DNA from: Corynebacterium ciconiae DSM 44920
Lineage (GTDB): Bacteria; Actinomycetota; Actinomycetes; Mycobacteriales; Mycobacteriaceae
Direction: 5' to 3'
NCBI RefSeq assembly: GCF_030440575.1
Contig: NZ_CP047189.1
Coordinates: forward strand, 124,001 to 188,000
DNA length: 64,000 nt
The translations under genes and the position numbers were made by a program. The notes beneath the pieces were generated by a model. That model was not told the origin of the DNA. It saw only the letters and a program-made list of their open reading frames with translations, and did not search any database. Shown in pieces: positions 42,520 to 53,155 of the stretch. The stretch's first letter is position 1, and every line of letters begins with the position of its first letter.

Positions 42520-43812
42520 TTACTCGTTTCCTTCCTTGGCTGCCTGCGCGGAACGTTCTAGGGCCTTCTTCAGATCGCGGAATGCTGTGTAATTGGCCAG
42601 CACCTCCACCCGACCGGTTGGACAGGCGCGGATGGCTTCCACGGGGTCGTGAATGAGATCGTGGTTGATCGAGGCGTACTTGAGCCTGACCGCAAGGTCA
42701 GTGCCGCGCTCGCCGGCGGCGTGCACCTTCAAGCCCTCGAAGTTCTCGAAGACCACATCCCACAGCCACGAAAGATCCTCACCGTCGGCCACTTGGCCGT
42801 TCACCGCGATCACGTGGCCATCGGCATCGCGATCGAGCATGGACAGCGCCTCCTGCCAGCCGGCAGGGTTCTTGGCCAGCAGCATGTGTACCTCGCGGCC
42901 TTCGAACTCGATGGTGGAGTAGCGTCCCGCCACATTATCCACCTCTTCCACCGCGTTGCGGGCGCCATCGAGGCTGATATCGAAGCAGCTCACTGCAGCC
43001 GCGATCGCCTGGGCCGCATTGCCTCGGTTGGCGTTGCCCGGCAGCTTCAGATCCAAGGGCGTATCGCCCATCGGGGTGCGCAGCGCCTCGGAATCTACTA
43101 CCCAGGTGGGCTCGGGGCGGCGGAACTCGCGGCCATCCGCCAGCGGCTTGGTGGCGTACCAATCATCGCCATTGTGCACCACGTGCGAGCCGGTGCGCGG
43201 GCAGGACACAGAATCGCCGATCCAGCCGGCGCCGGCGGAAACCCACACCACGTTCTCGGCGTCGAAAGCCGCAGAGGTGACCAGCACATCATCGCAGTTA
43301 GCGATCACAGTCATCTCAGGGTGGGCCTCGATGCAGGCGCGCAGGGCCCGCTCGAGCTTGTTGATCTCGCCCACCCGGTCCAGCTGGTCGCGGGTGAGGT
43401 TGAGCAGAATCAGGGCCGTGGGGTGTAGCCGATCCGCCACCTTCGGCACATGCAGCTCATCGCACTCCAACACCACGTGGCTGGCATCCTTGCCGGCCAT
43501 GAGTGCGGAAATGATGCCGGCATCCATGTTGTCGCCACCATCATTGGTCGCCACGGTGTAGCGGCTACGCAGCGCGTTGGCGGTCATGCGAGTGGTGGTG
43601 GACTTGCCGTTGGTGCCGGTGATCAACACAGTGGGGCGGTCCTTGCCCACGGTGGACATGATGGTGGGGTCGATCGCATTGGCCACCAGGCCGCCGATCA
43701 TGCCGCCGGCGCCGCGGCCGGTCGCACGCGAGGCCGCAGTGGCTGCTGAGGCTGCCGTCGTGGCCACAGTGGCACGCAGACGGCGAAGGGGCCGAGGAAG
43801 GTTGATGCTCAT
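42520..43812 (-). CDS. murT: Lipid II isoglutaminyl synthase, Mur ligase-like subunit
   Basis: 430-residue partner of GatD. ATP loop ITGTNGKSTTTRM (about 65-77), central ligase motifs LECDELHVPKV and LNLTRDQLDRVGEINKLE, then NANRGNAAQAIAA, and the MurT C-terminal DUF1727 domain (NPAGWQEALSML, YASINHDL). MurT proteins of Firmicutes carry a four-Cys zinc ribbon in the central domain. Here the equivalent place reads SCPRTGSHVVHNGDDWYA, with a single Cys, so zinc is probably not bound. It amidates isoglutamate at lipid II, which affects cross-linking and sortase-anchoring targets. Confidence 0.94.
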   Translation of the reverse strand: MSINLPRPLRRLRATVATTAASAATAASRATGRGAGGMIGGLVANAIDPTIMSTVGKDRPTVLITGTNGKSTTTRMTANALRSRYTVATNDGGDNMDAGIISALMAGKDASHVVLECDELHVPKVADRLHPTALILLNLTRDQLDRVGEINKLERALRACIEAHPEMTVIANCDDVLVTSAAFDAENVVWVSAGAGWIGDSVSCPRTGSHVVHNGDDWYATKPLADGREFRRPEPTWVVDSEALRTPMGDTPLDLKLPGNANRGNAAQAIAAAVSCFDISLDGARNAVEEVDNVAGRYSTIEFEGREVHMLLAKNPAGWQEALSMLDRDADGHVIAVNGQVADGEDLSWLWDVVFENFEGLKVHAAGERGTDLAVRLKYASINHDLIHDPVEAIRACPTGRVEVLANYTAFRDLKKALERSAQAAKEGNE

Positions 43813-43872
43813 GGTTAAGAAATTGTAGCCTCAACCGCCGCCACGAGGGGTAGCGCCTCCGCGCGGCCGTGG

Positions 43873-44934
43873 CTAGCTGTTGTGTGGGTGCTCGGCGGCG
43901 GCCGCCGTGGCGCGGGCGAGTTCGACAAACGCGGTATCGGCCATGAGGGGAATGTTTTTGCGCTGCGCGTGCATCGCCTTGCCCTTGAGGTCACGGGTGT
44001 GGTTGCAAATGACCAGCGAGGACCCGCGGCCCAGCTTCTCGCTGTAGCTTAGCCCCGCATCCAGGGCGGCCTGAATGATCTCGGTATCCGGCAGCTCGAT
44101 CTGAGGGGTGAGCACCACCTCCATGCCAGGTTCGAGGGCCCCGCCTGGCTGGTAGGCGCCGGGATTATCCGCAGTGGGGGCGGTGTGGGCGGCATCCACG
44201 CGCAAGACGGTGCGCTGCAGGCCGCAGCGATCCGCCTTCAACTCCTCGGTCTGGTAGCTCACCGGATCGCTCAGAGCAGCGTAAAGATCCCACGTCAGCT
44301 GGGTGGATTCGAAGGAAAACTCGGCCTCAGGGATCTGTGCGCGCTCCGGCGTTGCGTGGGGGGAGGCGTCGGAAAGCCCCCACTGGCGGGTCACGCCGCG
44401 CAGCCGCTCATCCTCGATCGTGGCGCCAGTGCGGCGCACGGTGGTGAGAACATCGATGATCGCCACCGGCTTGGGCACATGGCCAAAGTTGGAGCGGTTG
44501 CGCTTGCCGCCGCGTCGGCGCCGCTGCTTCGGGGCCTGGGCGCGCCGGTTATGCGCGATCGCCCGCTTCGACTCCGAAACAATGAACCCCCACGTCAACG
44601 CCATATCGAAGGTGATCAGAGTGCGGCCGTCGATCATACGGCAGATACTCTTGGCCACCGCGGCAAACGTCGGCGCGGCAGCCACCTCCTCTTTGCTCAG
44701 CCCGTGCAGATGCGGCGGGCCGGGATCGGCCTTGGGATTAAGCACGTGATGCACGTGCTCGTCGAGCTCGCCCGTGGGCGTGAACGTAGCCAGATCGATG
44801 GCCACCATCCGCGCCGAGCTGGGGTGAATGCCGGAAGTGTGCACCGTGGCAACCACATAGGGGGCCCGCTCGAGCTCGGCTTGTCGACGCGCCCTGCGCT
44901 CCTCGCGGGAAAGATGATGGTTACCGGTACTCAT
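43873..44934 (-). CDS. DnaQ/epsilon-like protein with degenerate exonuclease and BRCT-like end
   Basis: 353 residues in the position where corynebacteria carry a gene annotated as polymerase III epsilon. The fold is recognisable, yet exonuclease motif I (D-x-E) reads VATVHTSGIHP, motif II reads LITFDMALTWGF, and motif III is also altered; the catalytic acids appear lost. A basic stretch AQAPKQRRRRGGKRNR interrupts the middle. The C-terminal 90 residues (DAGLSYSEKLGRGSSLVICN, DLKGKAMHAQRKNIPLM) look like a BRCT domain. It is probably a structural or regulatory DNA-repair protein rather than a proofreader. Confidence 0.75.
   Translation of the reverse strand: MSTGNHHLSREERRARRQAELERAPYVVATVHTSGIHPSSARMVAIDLATFTPTGELDEHVHHVLNPKADPGPPHLHGLSKEEVAAAPTFAAVAKSICRMIDGRTLITFDMALTWGFIVSESKRAIAHNRRAQAPKQRRRRGGKRNRSNFGHVPKPVAIIDVLTTVRRTGATIEDERLRGVTRQWGLSDASPHATPERAQIPEAEFSFESTQLTWDLYAALSDPVSYQTEELKADRCGLQRTVLRVDAAHTAPTADNPGAYQPGGALEPGMEVVLTPQIELPDTEIIQAALDAGLSYSEKLGRGSSLVICNHTRDLKGKAMHAQRKNIPLMADTAFVELARATAAAAEHPHNS
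44879..44890 (-). repeat. Dispersed motif GCGTCGACAAGC
   Basis: Exact GCGTCGANAAGC copy in the dnaQ-like gene, read as Arg-Arg-Gln-Ala. Confidence 0.75.
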
Positions 44935-44995
44935 AGGCTCCTATGCTAAACCACAACCACCGCCTCCCCGCGGAACAGGGCTCGGCCACGCCGGA

Positions 44996-46273
44996 TTAGA
45001 AGTAGCCCATGATCTGGTTGATACAGATCGCCACGAAAGCCACAGAGATGATGCCCATCATGGTGTTGGCGAACCAGCCGTTACGCCACCACTTCGGGGT
45101 GGCATCAGTATTGAGCAGAATGAGCAGGGTGAAGCCCAGGAAAGGCATGAAGAACGCGCCCAGCACGCCATAGAGCAGGACCAACGCCACCGGGCGCCCA
45201 AGGAACAGCAGCAGCATCGGCGGGAAGGTCAGCCACAGGGTGTAGAGCTTGTAGTACTTACCACCCGTCGTGGTGGAGGGGTGGTTTTCCGGCAGCTTAC
45301 GCAGATGGCCGATGTAGTCGGCGAACATCAGCGACACACCATTCCACACGCCCAGCACCGAGGAGAAGCTCGCCGCCCAGAAACCGATGAGGAAGATCTT
45401 GCCGATGGTGGGGTTATAGCGATCCGACAACACATCCGACAACCCCAGCAGCGCCTTATCGCCGCTTTCCACCGCGACATTCGCGGAGTAAAGCAGGTCA
45501 GCGCCGAGGATCAGCATGGCCACCACGAAGATACCGGTGACCACATATGCCACCGTGTTATCGATACGCATCACCTTCATCCAGCCAGGAGTGCGCCAGC
45601 CCTTCTCACGGCACCAATAGCCATAAGCCGCCAACGTGATGGTGCCGCCCACACCACCAGCGAGGGATAGCACATACAGCCCAGAGCCCTCCGGAATGCG
45701 AGGCACAAGGCCGCCCAAGATTTCGGGCAGGTGCTGCAAGGACAGTGTGGCGATGCCAACGACGGTGAGAAACATCAAACCCACCAGCACGGCGATGATC
45801 TTTTCGAAAAACTCGTAGCGGCCCACCCAGGTGAGGATGAAGCCAAGAATGCCGGTACCGATGGCCCACCATTTTAAGTCCGTGCCTGGAAAGAGCGCGG
45901 CCAAAGGAAGCGCCGTGGAACTCATGGCCGCCGCGCCATAGACAAAGCCCCACACCACGATGTAGGGGGCGAAATACCAGCTGGTCCAGCGGCCAATTCG
46001 GCGCCAGCCGGTGTAAATCGTGTGCCCAGTAGAAAGGGAATAGCGCCCCACCCCCTCGACGAGCACAATCTTCATGATCGCGCCCACCACGGCCGCCCAA
46101 AGCAGGGTGTAGCCGAACTTCTGTCCGGCGATCATGGTAGCCACAAGATCGCCGGCGCCCACGCCGGTGGCAGCGGCTACCAGGCCGGGACCAATCACGC
46201 GCCACTTCGCGCTGGGATCAGGGCCATCCGTGGGTGGCGTAGCGGTGGTCTGTGCCGTGTCAGAGCTAGACAT
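44996..46273 (-). CDS. Nramp-family-like transporter lacking canonical metal motifs
   Basis: 425 residues, about 11 helices. The overall pattern (IGPGLVAAATGVGAGDL, then AGQKFGYTLLW) is that of Nramp carriers. The TM1 metal motif DPGN is replaced by GVGAGD and the TM6 MPH motif by a region around TLAAYGYWCREKG without Met-Pro-His. Similar divergent Nramp-related proteins have been linked to other substrates, so manganese transport should not be assumed. The start at 46273 has GGAGG five bases upstream, stronger than the ATG nine codons earlier. Confidence 0.82.
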   Translation of the reverse strand: MSSSDTAQTTATPPTDGPDPSAKWRVIGPGLVAAATGVGAGDLVATMIAGQKFGYTLLWAAVVGAIMKIVLVEGVGRYSLSTGHTIYTGWRRIGRWTSWYFAPYIVVWGFVYGAAAMSSTALPLAALFPGTDLKWWAIGTGILGFILTWVGRYEFFEKIIAVLVGLMFLTVVGIATLSLQHLPEILGGLVPRIPEGSGLYVLSLAGGVGGTITLAAYGYWCREKGWRTPGWMKVMRIDNTVAYVVTGIFVVAMLILGADLLYSANVAVESGDKALLGLSDVLSDRYNPTIGKIFLIGFWAASFSSVLGVWNGVSLMFADYIGHLRKLPENHPSTTTGGKYYKLYTLWLTFPPMLLLFLGRPVALVLLYGVLGAFFMPFLGFTLLILLNTDATPKWWRNGWFANTMMGIISVAFVAICINQIMGYF

Positions 46274-46439
46274 GTGAGCCTCCTTCGTCAAATCCCCCAA
46301 GTGTTTTGTGAATCACAATCCTATCAAGCAATAGAAAAAAAGGGGGTGAGTGCCAAGCGCTAGTGCTACCCCTCTACGAGCGGTCATAGAGCGGCTAAGG
46401 TTTTGGGCAAGGGGGCAAGGCCTCGACAATGGACTCCGC

Positions 46440-46700
46440 CTAGGTGGCCGCCGTTCCGCAGAGCTGGAGCGCTTCCTTCCACGAGGCCACCACGGCCAAA
46501 TAAGGCCGGACCAAAAGAATGCGCGATAGGCGTGGGTGGTGCTCGTAGAGCATGGCGCAGCACCCGCTATCGGCATCTCGCAAAGAGACGCTCTGCTTTA
46601 CACATGCCTCCGCTGCCTCCGCAGAGGTGAGATAAGGAACAAGGCTAGAGGTGGAGGGGATGCGGCACTTCGTGGGAGGCACTGAGGCTACATACCACAC
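46440..46700 (-). CDS. Possible small protein, 86 residues
   Basis: GTG-started frame between leuA and the Nramp-like gene. Codon choice looks moderately coding and the middle is helical (SAEAAEACVKQSVSLRDA), with five Cys in total. I recognise no family, and no good RBS precedes the GTG. The rest of the 457-base interval 46274-46730 shows no other feature beyond an A-rich stretch near 46325. Confidence 0.3.
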   Translation of the reverse strand: MWYVASVPPTKCRIPSTSSLVPYLTSAEAAEACVKQSVSLRDADSGCCAMLYEHHPRLSRILLVRPYLAVVASWKEALQLCGTAAT

Positions 46701-46730
46701 GGCTCACGCATCCCGCAGGCCACTAAGCCG

Positions 46731-48632
<1,902 letters not shown>

Positions 48633-48639
48633 TTAAGCG

Positions 48640-48693
48640 CTAACACCCGCCGCGGCGACTAAGGAGGAGGAAACCCCGACTACCGCGAATCAT
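48640..48693 (-). CDS. leuL: leuA leader peptide with three consecutive Leu codons
   Basis: 17-residue frame MIRGSRGFLLLSRRGGC, read CTC CTC CTT in the middle. It starts a few bases after a -10-like TAATGT/TATCTC stretch, so the transcript is probably nearly leaderless. Leader peptides with Leu runs before leuA are known in corynebacteria and other actinobacteria; stalling at these codons when leucine is scarce would change folding of the downstream hairpin. Confidence 0.75.
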   Translation of the reverse strand: MIRGSRGFLLLSRRGGC

Positions 48694-48792
48694 GTGAGAT
48701 ACATTACCGCACCGGCGTCCAAATTCGGGCGTCAGCGTTCCATCTCCTGGGAAATTCCAGCTCGGCTTTCCCCTAATTGGGGGCCTATGTGC

Positions 48793-48804
48793 GCTTATCG
48801 ACGC
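48793..48804 (-). repeat. Dispersed motif GCGTCGATAAGC
   Basis: Exact intergenic copy 14 bases beyond the stop of the DMT permease gene. Confidence 0.8.
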
Positions 48805-48817
48805 TTCCTCGCCGCCA

Positions 48818-49657
48818 TCAATCAATACCCAGCCGCGAGAGCTGGAAGGTGGAGCCGATCATCGCCAGCAGCGCCACGGCCATCCATGCCCACTGCCAGC
48901 CGCTGGCCTGGAAGGATTCGCCCAGTACCGCGTATCCCAGAATGAAAGCCACAATCGGCTCGGAGACTTTCATAGCCGGCAAGGAATTCTTCAAGGCGCC
49001 GGCATTGAAAGAAACCTGCTGCACGAGGGTGCCGATGACGGCGCAGGCAAGGAGGGCATAGAGTTCCCACGAGGTGGCGATGCCGCGGACTCCGCCGCCG
49101 TGGACGAAGATGTCGGCGATGGCCTTGGAAAGCACGGCCACATAGCCGAAGACGGCGCCGGTCACGATACCGAGGAGCAGGGCTTTCTCACGGCGAATCT
49201 GGCGTTGCGCCCAGCGGTCGAGTGCCACCAACGCGACAACCCCGATGCTGATGGCCAGCACCCAGCGGTGCAGGGAGGGGTCAGGATTGCCTGAGGCAGG
49301 GCGGCCGAGGATCACCAGCACCGAGACGGAGACAGTCAAAATTCCCGCCCAGAACATTTCACCGACCGTGAGACGGTGCTTGTCGTAGTATGCCGATAGC
49401 GGCAGGGTAAACATCAACGACAACACCAAAATGGGCTGCACCACGAGCAGGGTGCCGAAGCCGAGTGCCACCACCTGCAGACCATAGGCGCCTAGTGCAG
49501 ATAATGACCCTGCCCACCACAGGGGGCGTCGCATTGCCGTGGCGATGGAGTGACCCTCCGGCGCTTCTGCGGCGATGTTGTGCCGCACGACCGTGCCCCA
49601 CGCGATCGTCAGTGCGGACGCGGTGGCAAAAATAATGGCAAGCAGGGTATTAGGCAC
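48818..49657 (-). CDS. DMT-type membrane permease
   Basis: 279 residues with nine or ten hydrophobic helices of the EamA/DMT superfamily: VPNTLLAIIFATASALTIAWGTV at the start, LGFGTLLVVQPILVLSLMF, and the C-terminal VSEPIVAFILGYAVLGESF typical of the second EamA half. Substrate unknown. I use the GTG at 49657; the longer frame runs into promoter sequence. No RBS is visible, so it is likely leaderless. Located between leuA and lysC as in other corynebacteria. Confidence 0.83.
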   Translation of the reverse strand: MPNTLLAIIFATASALTIAWGTVVRHNIAAEAPEGHSIATAMRRPLWWAGSLSALGAYGLQVVALGFGTLLVVQPILVLSLMFTLPLSAYYDKHRLTVGEMFWAGILTVSVSVLVILGRPASGNPDPSLHRWVLAISIGVVALVALDRWAQRQIRREKALLLGIVTGAVFGYVAVLSKAIADIFVHGGGVRGIATSWELYALLACAVIGTLVQQVSFNAGALKNSLPAMKVSEPIVAFILGYAVLGESFQASGWQWAWMAVALLAMIGSTFQLSRLGID

Positions 49658-49883
49658 GCCACTTAGAGTATCTCTCGGGGTGGGGCAGGGGCGTGGTGGC
49701 ACGCGGGTTGTGCACCACTTGCGTGGCGCGCTCCTCACCGTGGGGGTGAATGTGAACTCGATAGTGTCCCAGTGTGGGTGCCATGTACGATGAGTGCGGA
49801 AAAACCGATACTTCGGCAGAAATTGCCTCGCTGACCCACAGCAGCATGGTGCGGGGCCCTACGCCAAGGAAAGGACGGCACCT

Positions 49884-51149
49884 GTGGCACTTGTTGTGCA
49901 GAAATATGGTGGATCATCTCTGGAGAGCGCGGAGCGCATCCGCAGCGTCGCTGAACGTATTGTGGCCACCAAGAAGCAGGGCCACGATGTGGTGGTGGTG
50001 TGCTCCGCTATGGGCGATACCACCGACGAGTTCCTCGATTTAGCGGCGCAGGTCAACCCCGTTCCGCCGGCCCGAGAAATGGATATGCTGCTCACCGCCG
50101 GCGAGCGTATCTCCAACGCCTTGGTGGCCATGGCTATCGAAAGCTTCGGAGCGAAGGCCCAGTCCTTCACCGGCTCCCAGGCGGGTGTGCTCACCACGGA
50201 GCGCCACGGCAATGCCCGGATTCTCGAGGTCACTCCGGGGCGAGTGCAGGAGGCGCTCGCCGAGGGCAAAATCTGTCTGGTCGCTGGCTTCCAGGGTGTG
50301 AATAAGGAAACGCGCGATGTCACCACCTTGGGTCGTGGCGGCTCCGATACCACCGCGGTGGCGCTGGCAGCAGCGCTGGAGGCGGATGTGTGCGAGATCT
50401 ACTCAGACGTGGATGGGGTGTATACCGCCGACCCGCGCATCGTGCCCAATGCCCGCAAACTAGACAAGATCTCTTTCGAGGAGATGCTCGAGCTGGCAGC
50501 CGTGGGATCGAAGATCTTGGTGCTGCGCAGCGTCGAGTACGCCCGCGCGTTCAACGTGCCGCTGCGCGTGCGTTCGTCCTACAGTAATGACATTGGCACC
50601 CTCGTCGACGGATCAATGGAGGATATTCCCGTGGAAGAAGCAGTACTCACTGGCGTGGCAACCGATAGCTCGGAAGCAAAGATCACCGTGTTGGGGATCT
50701 CGGACTTGCCGGGCGAGTCCGCCCGCATCTTCCGCGTGATCGCGGATGCAGAGATTAACATCGACATGGTTCTGCAGAACGTCTCCTCCCTCGAGGATGG
50801 CAAGACCGACATCACCTTCACCTGCCCGCGCGCCGATGGACCGCGCGCCATGGAGCTGCTGAAGAAAATGCAGGTCGATGCCGGTTATGAGAATGTGCTC
50901 TACGACGACCAGGTGGGCAAGGTCTCCTTGGTGGGTGCCGGAATGAAGTCCCACCCCGGTGTCACCGCAGACTTCTGCGAAGCTCTGCGTGATGTGGGAG
51001 TCAATATCGAGCTCATCTCCACCTCCGAGATCCGTATCTCTGTGCTGGTTCGCGAGGCTGACCTGCCCGAGGCCGTGCGCGCTCTGCACGAGCGTTTCGA
51101 GCTCGGTGGCGAGGAAGAAGCTGTCGTCTACGCAGGCACCGGCCGCTAG
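49884..51149 (+). CDS. lysC: Aspartokinase, alpha subunit
   Basis: 421 residues, feedback-regulated aspartate kinase opening lysine/threonine synthesis. GTG start gives [19 protein letters not shown]. Kinase motifs [33 protein letters not shown], in short pieces, and two ACT domains (about 265-420) including [14 protein letters not shown] and [12 protein letters not shown]. Length and start equal the corynebacterial enzyme, an alpha2beta2 complex inhibited by Lys plus Thr. AAGGAAAGGA at 49866-49875 is the RBS. A terminator follows at once and asd does not, unlike in C. glutamicum and C. diphtheriae. Confidence 0.97.
   Translation: MALVVQKYGGSSLESAERIRSVAERIVATKKQGHDVVVVCSAMGDTTDEFLDLAAQVNPVPPAREMDMLLTAGERISNALVAMAIESFGAKAQSFTGSQAGVLTTERHGNARILEVTPGRVQEALAEGKICLVAGFQGVNKETRDVTTLGRGGSDTTAVALAAALEADVCEIYSDVDGVYTADPRIVPNARKLDKISFEEMLELAAVGSKILVLRSVEYARAFNVPLRVRSSYSNDIGTLVDGSMEDIPVEEAVLTGVATDSSEAKITVLGISDLPGESARIFRVIADAEINIDMVLQNVSSLEDGKTDITFTCPRADGPRAMELLKKMQVDAGYENVLYDDQVGKVSLVGAGMKSHPGVTADFCEALRDVGVNIELISTSEIRISVLVREADLPEAVRALHERFELGGEEEAVVYAGTGR
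50631..51149 (+). CDS. lysC: Aspartokinase beta subunit (internal in-frame start)
   Basis: 172-residue regulatory subunit translated from a GTG inside lysC. GGAGG at 50618-50622 lies 8 bases before it, and the product begins [12 protein letters not shown], exactly as described for C. glutamicum. It consists of the ACT domains only and binds lysine and threonine at the alpha-beta interface. Confidence 0.85.
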   Translation: MEEAVLTGVATDSSEAKITVLGISDLPGESARIFRVIADAEINIDMVLQNVSSLEDGKTDITFTCPRADGPRAMELLKKMQVDAGYENVLYDDQVGKVSLVGAGMKSHPGVTADFCEALRDVGVNIELISTSEIRISVLVREADLPEAVRALHERFELGGEEEAVVYAGTGR

Positions 51150-51179
51150 AGGATGTAGCTGCGTCTTTAACCCGTCCCA

Positions 51180-51212
51180 CCGCCCGAGGCATGTACTGCC
51201 GCGGGCGGTTTT
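51180..51212 (+). terminator. Terminator of lysC
   Basis: CCGCCCG (51180-51186) pairs with CGGGCGG (51202-51208), followed by TTTT. Confidence 0.85.
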
Positions 51213-51316
51213 GTGTGAGGTGGGTTAAAAAGTTTTGTGGCCAAGTGGTTTTCAGGATATTCTCATACGCATTGCATCCAACTGGGGTGAGCTGCGTGAA
51301 AGGTGAAATATAGCTG

Positions 51317-52180
51317 ATGAGAATCTCGAAAAGCCTGAAGAAGGTCACTGCCATCGTGCTGGGCGCTGCCGCGGCGGCGGTGACCGCCGTGAGTGTCAGC
51401 CCAGCGGCTGAGGCCGCCCCGAATGGCAACATCGCCTATTTTGGTGATTCCTACTCTGCCAACCCGGACCAGATTCTCAATGCCTTGCGCGGGGTTAATC
51501 CGCAGATCTATCACGACTACCCCTCCCGCGAGGGCTGCCTGCAGGCCCCGAATAATGCGCCGCGTCTGCTCGGCCAGATCGCTGGTGCGCCGATTTCTGA
51601 CTGGTCCTGCACCGCAGAGACCTCTCGCGTAGCGACCCAGCGCGTCACCCGCGCCATTCAGGTCGGCGATATCCACAGCGGTACCCGTGCCGTGGTCCTG
51701 GCCGCTGGCATGAACAACTATGGCGGCTTCGGTATTCGCGATGGTGTCAATATTCTTGATAACCAGGCCGTGCACAACGCCTACCTGAAGGACATCCGCG
51801 ATGCCGTGAAGCAGATCCGCCGCGTCTCTCCGCGTATCCAGATCATCATTCCTGGCATGCTGCAGGTCACCGAGCCCACCTCCGGAATGCTGTGTGCGGT
51901 CAATGTGGTGCCGAATGCTCCGATGGGTGTGCCCGTACCGCTGCTGCGTGACGTGGAAAATTGGAACCGCGATAACCAGATTGCGGCAGCCCGCGAGACC
52001 GGTGCCACCTTCGTGGATATCAAGTCCGGTTCCGCCGGTCACCACACCTGCGTGCCCGATATGCAGCGCTGGGTCTCCGGCAGCATCGATACCACCACCC
52101 CGAAGTACAATATGGGCTTGCACCCCAGCGAGGCTGGTTCCCGCTACGTGGCCCAGCGCATCGCCGCTGTGTTGCGTTAA
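51317..52180 (+). CDS. Secreted SGNH/GDSL-family hydrolase
   Basis: 287 residues with a Sec signal peptide (1-34, ending AEA-AP). Block I contains the nucleophile Ser in YFGDSYSANP. Block III Asn appears in LAAGMNNYGG, and the catalytic Asp/His pair is in the C-terminal NMGLHPSEAGSRYVAQ. Four or more Cys (GCLQAP, WSCTAE, LCAVNV, HTCVPD) suggest disulfides. It is an extracellular esterase/lipase, possibly acting on host or envelope lipids; substrate unknown. Monocistronic with a strong terminator. Confidence 0.88.
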   Translation: MRISKSLKKVTAIVLGAAAAAVTAVSVSPAAEAAPNGNIAYFGDSYSANPDQILNALRGVNPQIYHDYPSREGCLQAPNNAPRLLGQIAGAPISDWSCTAETSRVATQRVTRAIQVGDIHSGTRAVVLAAGMNNYGGFGIRDGVNILDNQAVHNAYLKDIRDAVKQIRRVSPRIQIIIPGMLQVTEPTSGMLCAVNVVPNAPMGVPVPLLRDVENWNRDNQIAAARETGATFVDIKSGSAGHHTCVPDMQRWVSGSIDTTTPKYNMGLHPSEAGSRYVAQRIAAVLR

Positions 52181-52206
52181 GTGCCAGCCCCTGGGGCATA
52201 GTTCCA

Positions 52207-52236
52207 CTGCACGCCGCTTTTGGCGTGCAGTTTTTT
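52207..52236 (+). terminator. Terminator of the SGNH hydrolase gene
   Basis: CTGCACGCC (52207-52215) and GGCGTGCAG (52222-52230) with a 6-base loop, followed by TTTTTT. Confidence 0.93.
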
Positions 52237-52266
52237 GATTCCCGCCTCTCCTCGTGGAGATACACC

Positions 52267-52302
52267 TGTGGCCCCACCCTCGTTCCTTGGGGTGGGGCCA
52301 CA
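52267..52302. terminator. Hairpin downstream of sodA
   Basis: 13-base perfect stem TGTGGCCCCACCC (52267-52279) with its complement at 52290-52302, just beyond the sodA stop. No T-run on the sodA side. Confidence 0.7.
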
Positions 52303-52323
52303 AATTTTGGCGCTTATTCAGCC

Positions 52324-52923
52324 TTAGTGGGCTGCCTTGGCGTAACGCTCAGCCACATCGTCCCAGTTGAAGACGTTCCACACGGCCTCAACGTAGTCTG
52401 CCTTGACGTTCTTGTACTGGAGGTAGAAGGCGTGCTCCCACATGTCCAGCATGAGCAGCGGGGTGAGGTTAGCGGAGATGTTGCCCTGCTGGTCGGTGAG
52501 CTGCTCGATTACGAGGCGGCCACCGATGTGGTCGTAGCCCAGCACTGCCCAACCGGAGCCCTGCAGGCCCAGAGCAGCTGCGGAGAAGTGGGACTTGAAG
52601 TTCTCAAAGGAACCGAACTCGGCGTTGATAGCCTCGGCCAGCTCGCCGGTGGGCTCGCCGCCACCGTTGGGGGAGAGGTTCTTCCAGAAGATGGAGTGGT
52701 TGGTGTGGCCACCCAAGTTGAATGCCAGATCCTTGGACAGGGCGGTAACCACGGAAGCGATCTCACCGTTCTCGCGAGCAGCGGCCAGCTTCTCGAGGGC
52801 GGTGTTGGCGCCCTTGACGTAGTTGGCGTGGTGCTTGGAGTGGTGCAGCTCCATAATCTCGGCGGCGATGTGCGGCTCGAGAGCGTCGTAGGAATAATCC
52901 AGCTCGGGAAGGGTGTAAGTCAT
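52324..52923 (-). CDS. sodA: Superoxide dismutase (Mn/Fe type)
   Basis: 199 residues. Starts [19 protein letters not shown]. Metal ligands: His in [15 protein letters not shown], His in [10 protein letters not shown], and Asp/His in [25 protein letters not shown] in place of the Gln of iron enzymes fits the manganese class. The far longer frame upstream is not coding; ATG 52923 with AAAGG is the family start. Divergent from msrA, an oxidative-stress pair also adjacent in C. glutamicum. Confidence 0.97.
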   Translation of the reverse strand: MTYTLPELDYSYDALEPHIAAEIMELHHSKHHANYVKGANTALEKLAAARENGEIASVVTALSKDLAFNLGGHTNHSIFWKNLSPNGGGEPTGELAEAINAEFGSFENFKSHFSAAALGLQGSGWAVLGYDHIGGRLVIEQLTDQQGNISANLTPLLMLDMWEHAFYLQYKNVKADYVEAVWNVFNWDDVAERYAKAAH

Positions 52924-53155
52924 AATAGAAAGCCTTTCGTGGTGTTTCTTGTGACGTTTGCTGTCACGGCACGCTGCCGCAACATCGATACCCATGATAG
53001 GGGAGAATGCGAATTTCGCAACAAAAAGGTTGATAAAACCATGCCGGGTAGGGGGCGGCTGAGCTTTGTGTGCGCGGGTACTACATTGGTTCGAGTTCCC
53101 CCACTCGTTGCCCCGAGTGGATATCACCATTACCGCTTGAGGAAGTGCTAGCACC

